Origin: JAWQFO01 sp033436665
GTDB taxonomy: Bacteria; Pseudomonadota; Alphaproteobacteria; Rhodobacterales; Rhodobacteraceae
NCBI RefSeq assembly: GCF_033436665.1
Contig: NZ_JAWQFO010000010.1
Span: 62,001 to 126,000, forward strand
DNA length: 64,000 nt
Direction of reading: 5' to 3'
Shown: piece after piece, positions 62,881 to 64,000 of the stretch
Position numbering within the stretch: the stretch's first letter is position 1
Layout of the letters: every line of letters begins with the position of its first letter
The notes under the pieces: model-generated
Database searches by the model: none
What the model was told of the DNA's origin: nothing
The model's input: the letters and a program-made list of their open reading frames with translations, nothing else
Made by a program: the position numbers and the translations under genes

Positions 62881-63183
62881 ATGACCGAAGCACGCAATTA
62901 TTCTCGTTTGATACCTTTATTTCTGCTCTTAACTTTTTCTGCGGGCCACCCCGCGCAACCCTCGGAAGCGGGGCGCGCGACATTCGTCGAGTTGCGGATC
63001 AGCGCCTGCCGGGATGACGAGTGCCGCGATTTCTCGCTGCTGTTCGACCCCTTCGAGGTTTCCGTGATGACCTGCATGATGTCTGCGCAGCAACAGGCCG
63101 CCCTGTGGAGCGCGTCGCACCCCGGTTGGAACATCACGCGCTTCACCTGCAGCATGCACGGCGCGGACGGTCTCGAAGCCTGA
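62881..63183 (+). CDS. small exported protein of unknown function
   Basis: A 100-residue protein with a signal peptide (about 8-26, RLIPLFLLLTFSAG) and four cysteines in the mature part (SACRDDEC, VMTC, RFTC), suggesting two disulfides in the periplasm. I recognise no domain. GGGAG precedes the ATG at 62881; a longer in-frame start at 62836 would mask the signal peptide. It lies before the coxII gene but with 130 bases and a large inverted repeat between. Confidence 0.7.
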   Translation: MTEARNYSRLIPLFLLLTFSAGHPAQPSEAGRATFVELRISACRDDECRDFSLLFDPFEVSVMTCMMSAQQQAALWSASHPGWNITRFTCSMHGADGLEA

Positions 63184-63232
63184 CGCCGCCGCCCGACGAA
63201 GTGCCAGAACGCGGCCTGCGAGGGCCTGTTCC

Positions 63233-63282
63233 CTCAACCGGTTTCACGTTTTCGGGAACCTTCCCGAAGGCGTCGGGTTGAG
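63233..63282. promoter_or_regulatory. nested inverted repeat before coxII
   Basis: Inner arms TTCGGGAA/TTCCCGAA with a 2-base centre (63251-63268) sit within outer arms CTCAACC/GGTTGAG (63233-63239 and 63276-63282). The element ends 31 bases before the coxII ATG. It could be a terminator for the gene upstream, an operator, or a leader fold. There is no T run after it. Confidence 0.5.
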
Positions 63283-63313
63283 TCTCAGGGACAGCCAGGG
63301 ACACTACCTTTTC

Positions 63314-64000
63314 ATGTCGATGACGGTCCGGCACGCGATCATCCTGCCGACGTTACTTGTTTTGTCCGCCTGCGAGGGACGGCACAACTGGCTCTCCGGC
63401 GCCGGACGCGAAGCTTCGCAGATCGAAACCTTGTTCTGGCCGCTTGTCTTCGGCGCGGCCGTTATCTGGCTGCTGGTCGTGGGCCTTGCCATCTACGCCT
63501 TTCGCTGCGCCCCGGAACCCGAGACCGAGGGTCGCGCCCGCGCCTTCGTGCTGTGGGGCGGCGCAGTGTTTCCGACGGCGGTGATCGCGGCCCTGCTGGT
63601 GTCCGGTCTGCTGGTGCTGCGCGGCATCGCTGCGGGCGACGGCGAGGTCACGATCCGGGTCGACGGCGAGCAATGGTGGTGGCGCGTCACCTACGACACG
63701 CCGGAAGGTCCCGTGACGTCTGCCAACGAGGTGCGGTTCAGAGCCGGCTCCCGCACCGAGATCCTTCTGACCTCGGACGACGTGATCCATTCCTTCTGGG
63801 TTCCGGCACTGGGGGGCAAGATCGACATGATTCCGGGCCGCGAGAACCGTCTGCTGCTGACGCCCGAGACGGTGGGTGACTGGGGTGGGCTTTGTGCCGA
63901 ATATTGCGGTGGCGCCCATGCGCAGATGCGCTTCTCGGCGATCGTCATGCCGCCCGGTGACCACGCCGACTGGCTGCGGGCCGAGGCGCGCCCGGCAGCA
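63314..64000 (+). CDS. cytochrome c oxidase subunit II, 3' end cut by window edge
   Basis: Electron entry subunit of a heme-copper oxidase. The 229 visible residues have a signal/lipobox-like start (LSAC, C20), two membrane helices (about 40-62 and 80-102) and the CuA domain with all ligands: H159, C194, E196, C198, H202 and M205. The aromatic patch EQWWWRV points to cytochrome c rather than quinol as donor. Similarity to alternative caa3/ba3-like oxidase genes is noticeable but the rest of the operon is outside. An alternative ATG lies two codons downstream. Confidence 0.93.
   Translation, partial: MSMTVRHAIILPTLLVLSACEGRHNWLSGAGREASQIETLFWPLVFGAAVIWLLVVGLAIYAFRCAPEPETEGRARAFVLWGGAVFPTAVIAALLVSGLLVLRGIAAGDGEVTIRVDGEQWWWRVTYDTPEGPVTSANEVRFRAGSRTEILLTSDDVIHSFWVPALGGKIDMIPGRENRLLLTPETVGDWGGLCAEYCGGAHAQMRFSAIVMPPGDHADWLRAEARPAA

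Overview
The window looks like an ordinary chromosomal stretch of a GC-rich alphaproteobacterium, most likely a Rhodobacteraceae (Roseobacter-group) bacterium. The evidence is the strong G/C bias at third codon positions, dense head-to-tail genes with many 4-base ATGA/GTGA overlaps, and the gene families present: an FeS-type bacterial photolyase, a DUF5928-type glycosyltransferase, a small H-NS-like protein and a glnK-amtB pair. I see no rRNA, tRNA, CRISPR array, transposase or prophage gene. Species cannot be named from sequence reading alone.

Layout. 1-6250: partial nadE (leaves the window on the left), a secreted MORN-repeat protein, a ChaC-like protein, and an overlapping photolyase-SDR pair. 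6363-8099: a short leader peptide rich in leucine codons and a hairpin precede leuA, a probable attenuator. 8231-13931: the rod-shape operon mreB-mreC-mreD-mrdA-rodA. 13948-19183: ghrA-like dehydrogenase, LysR regulator, ZntB/CorA transporter and fadH. 19266-22275: acetyltransferase, rppH, a secreted unknown, an AT-richer gap, an H-NS-like protein and a membrane unknown. 22344-27694: acetyltransferase, adenosine kinase, nth, an Ada/Ogt-like DNA repair protein, an OmpA-type lipoprotein, a VOC protein and a MaoC/HTD2-like dehydratase. 27701-33301: divergent FAD oxidoreductase and MnmD-type methyltransferase (the two halves of MnmC as separate genes), a DMT transporter, lytic transglycosylase and dapA. 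33387-37979: OmpA protein, AhpD-like protein, acetyltransferase and CinA-like protein in one run, then sfsA and map. 38006-41645: small EF-hand and glycine-zipper exported proteins, a 460-base stretch without a convincing gene, rsmD, a ferredoxin-reductase-like flavoprotein and a peroxiredoxin. 41727-47608: a minus-strand run of phhB, DUF482-type protein, GDPD, RidA, and a type I secretion adaptor/ABC pair. 47799-52789: mlaA-mlaC, a LuxR-like protein with an eroded C-terminal domain, and PBP1A. 53045-54738: glnK-amtB. 54820-59666: catalase, aromatic aminotransferase, mercaptopyruvate sulfurtransferase, GST and smpB. 59712-64000: divergent sulfotransferase and glycosyltransferase, a HIT protein, a small exported unknown, and cytochrome c oxidase subunit II running off the right edge.

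Themes. Much of the window concerns the cell envelope: rod-shape machinery, PBP1A, lytic transglycosylase, Mla lipid transport, OmpA proteins, MORN protein, type I secretion and the sulfotransferase/glycosyltransferase pair. DNA and RNA upkeep is a second theme (photolyase, Nth, Ada/Ogt, RppH, RsmD, MnmC halves, SmpB). The most interesting non-coding signals are the leuA leader, two families of palindromic intergenic elements that mostly sit between convergent genes, and several strong inverted repeats just upstream of mreB, glnK and coxII. I found no clear case of a wholly new multi-gene system; the best candidates for unreported biology are listed as findings.
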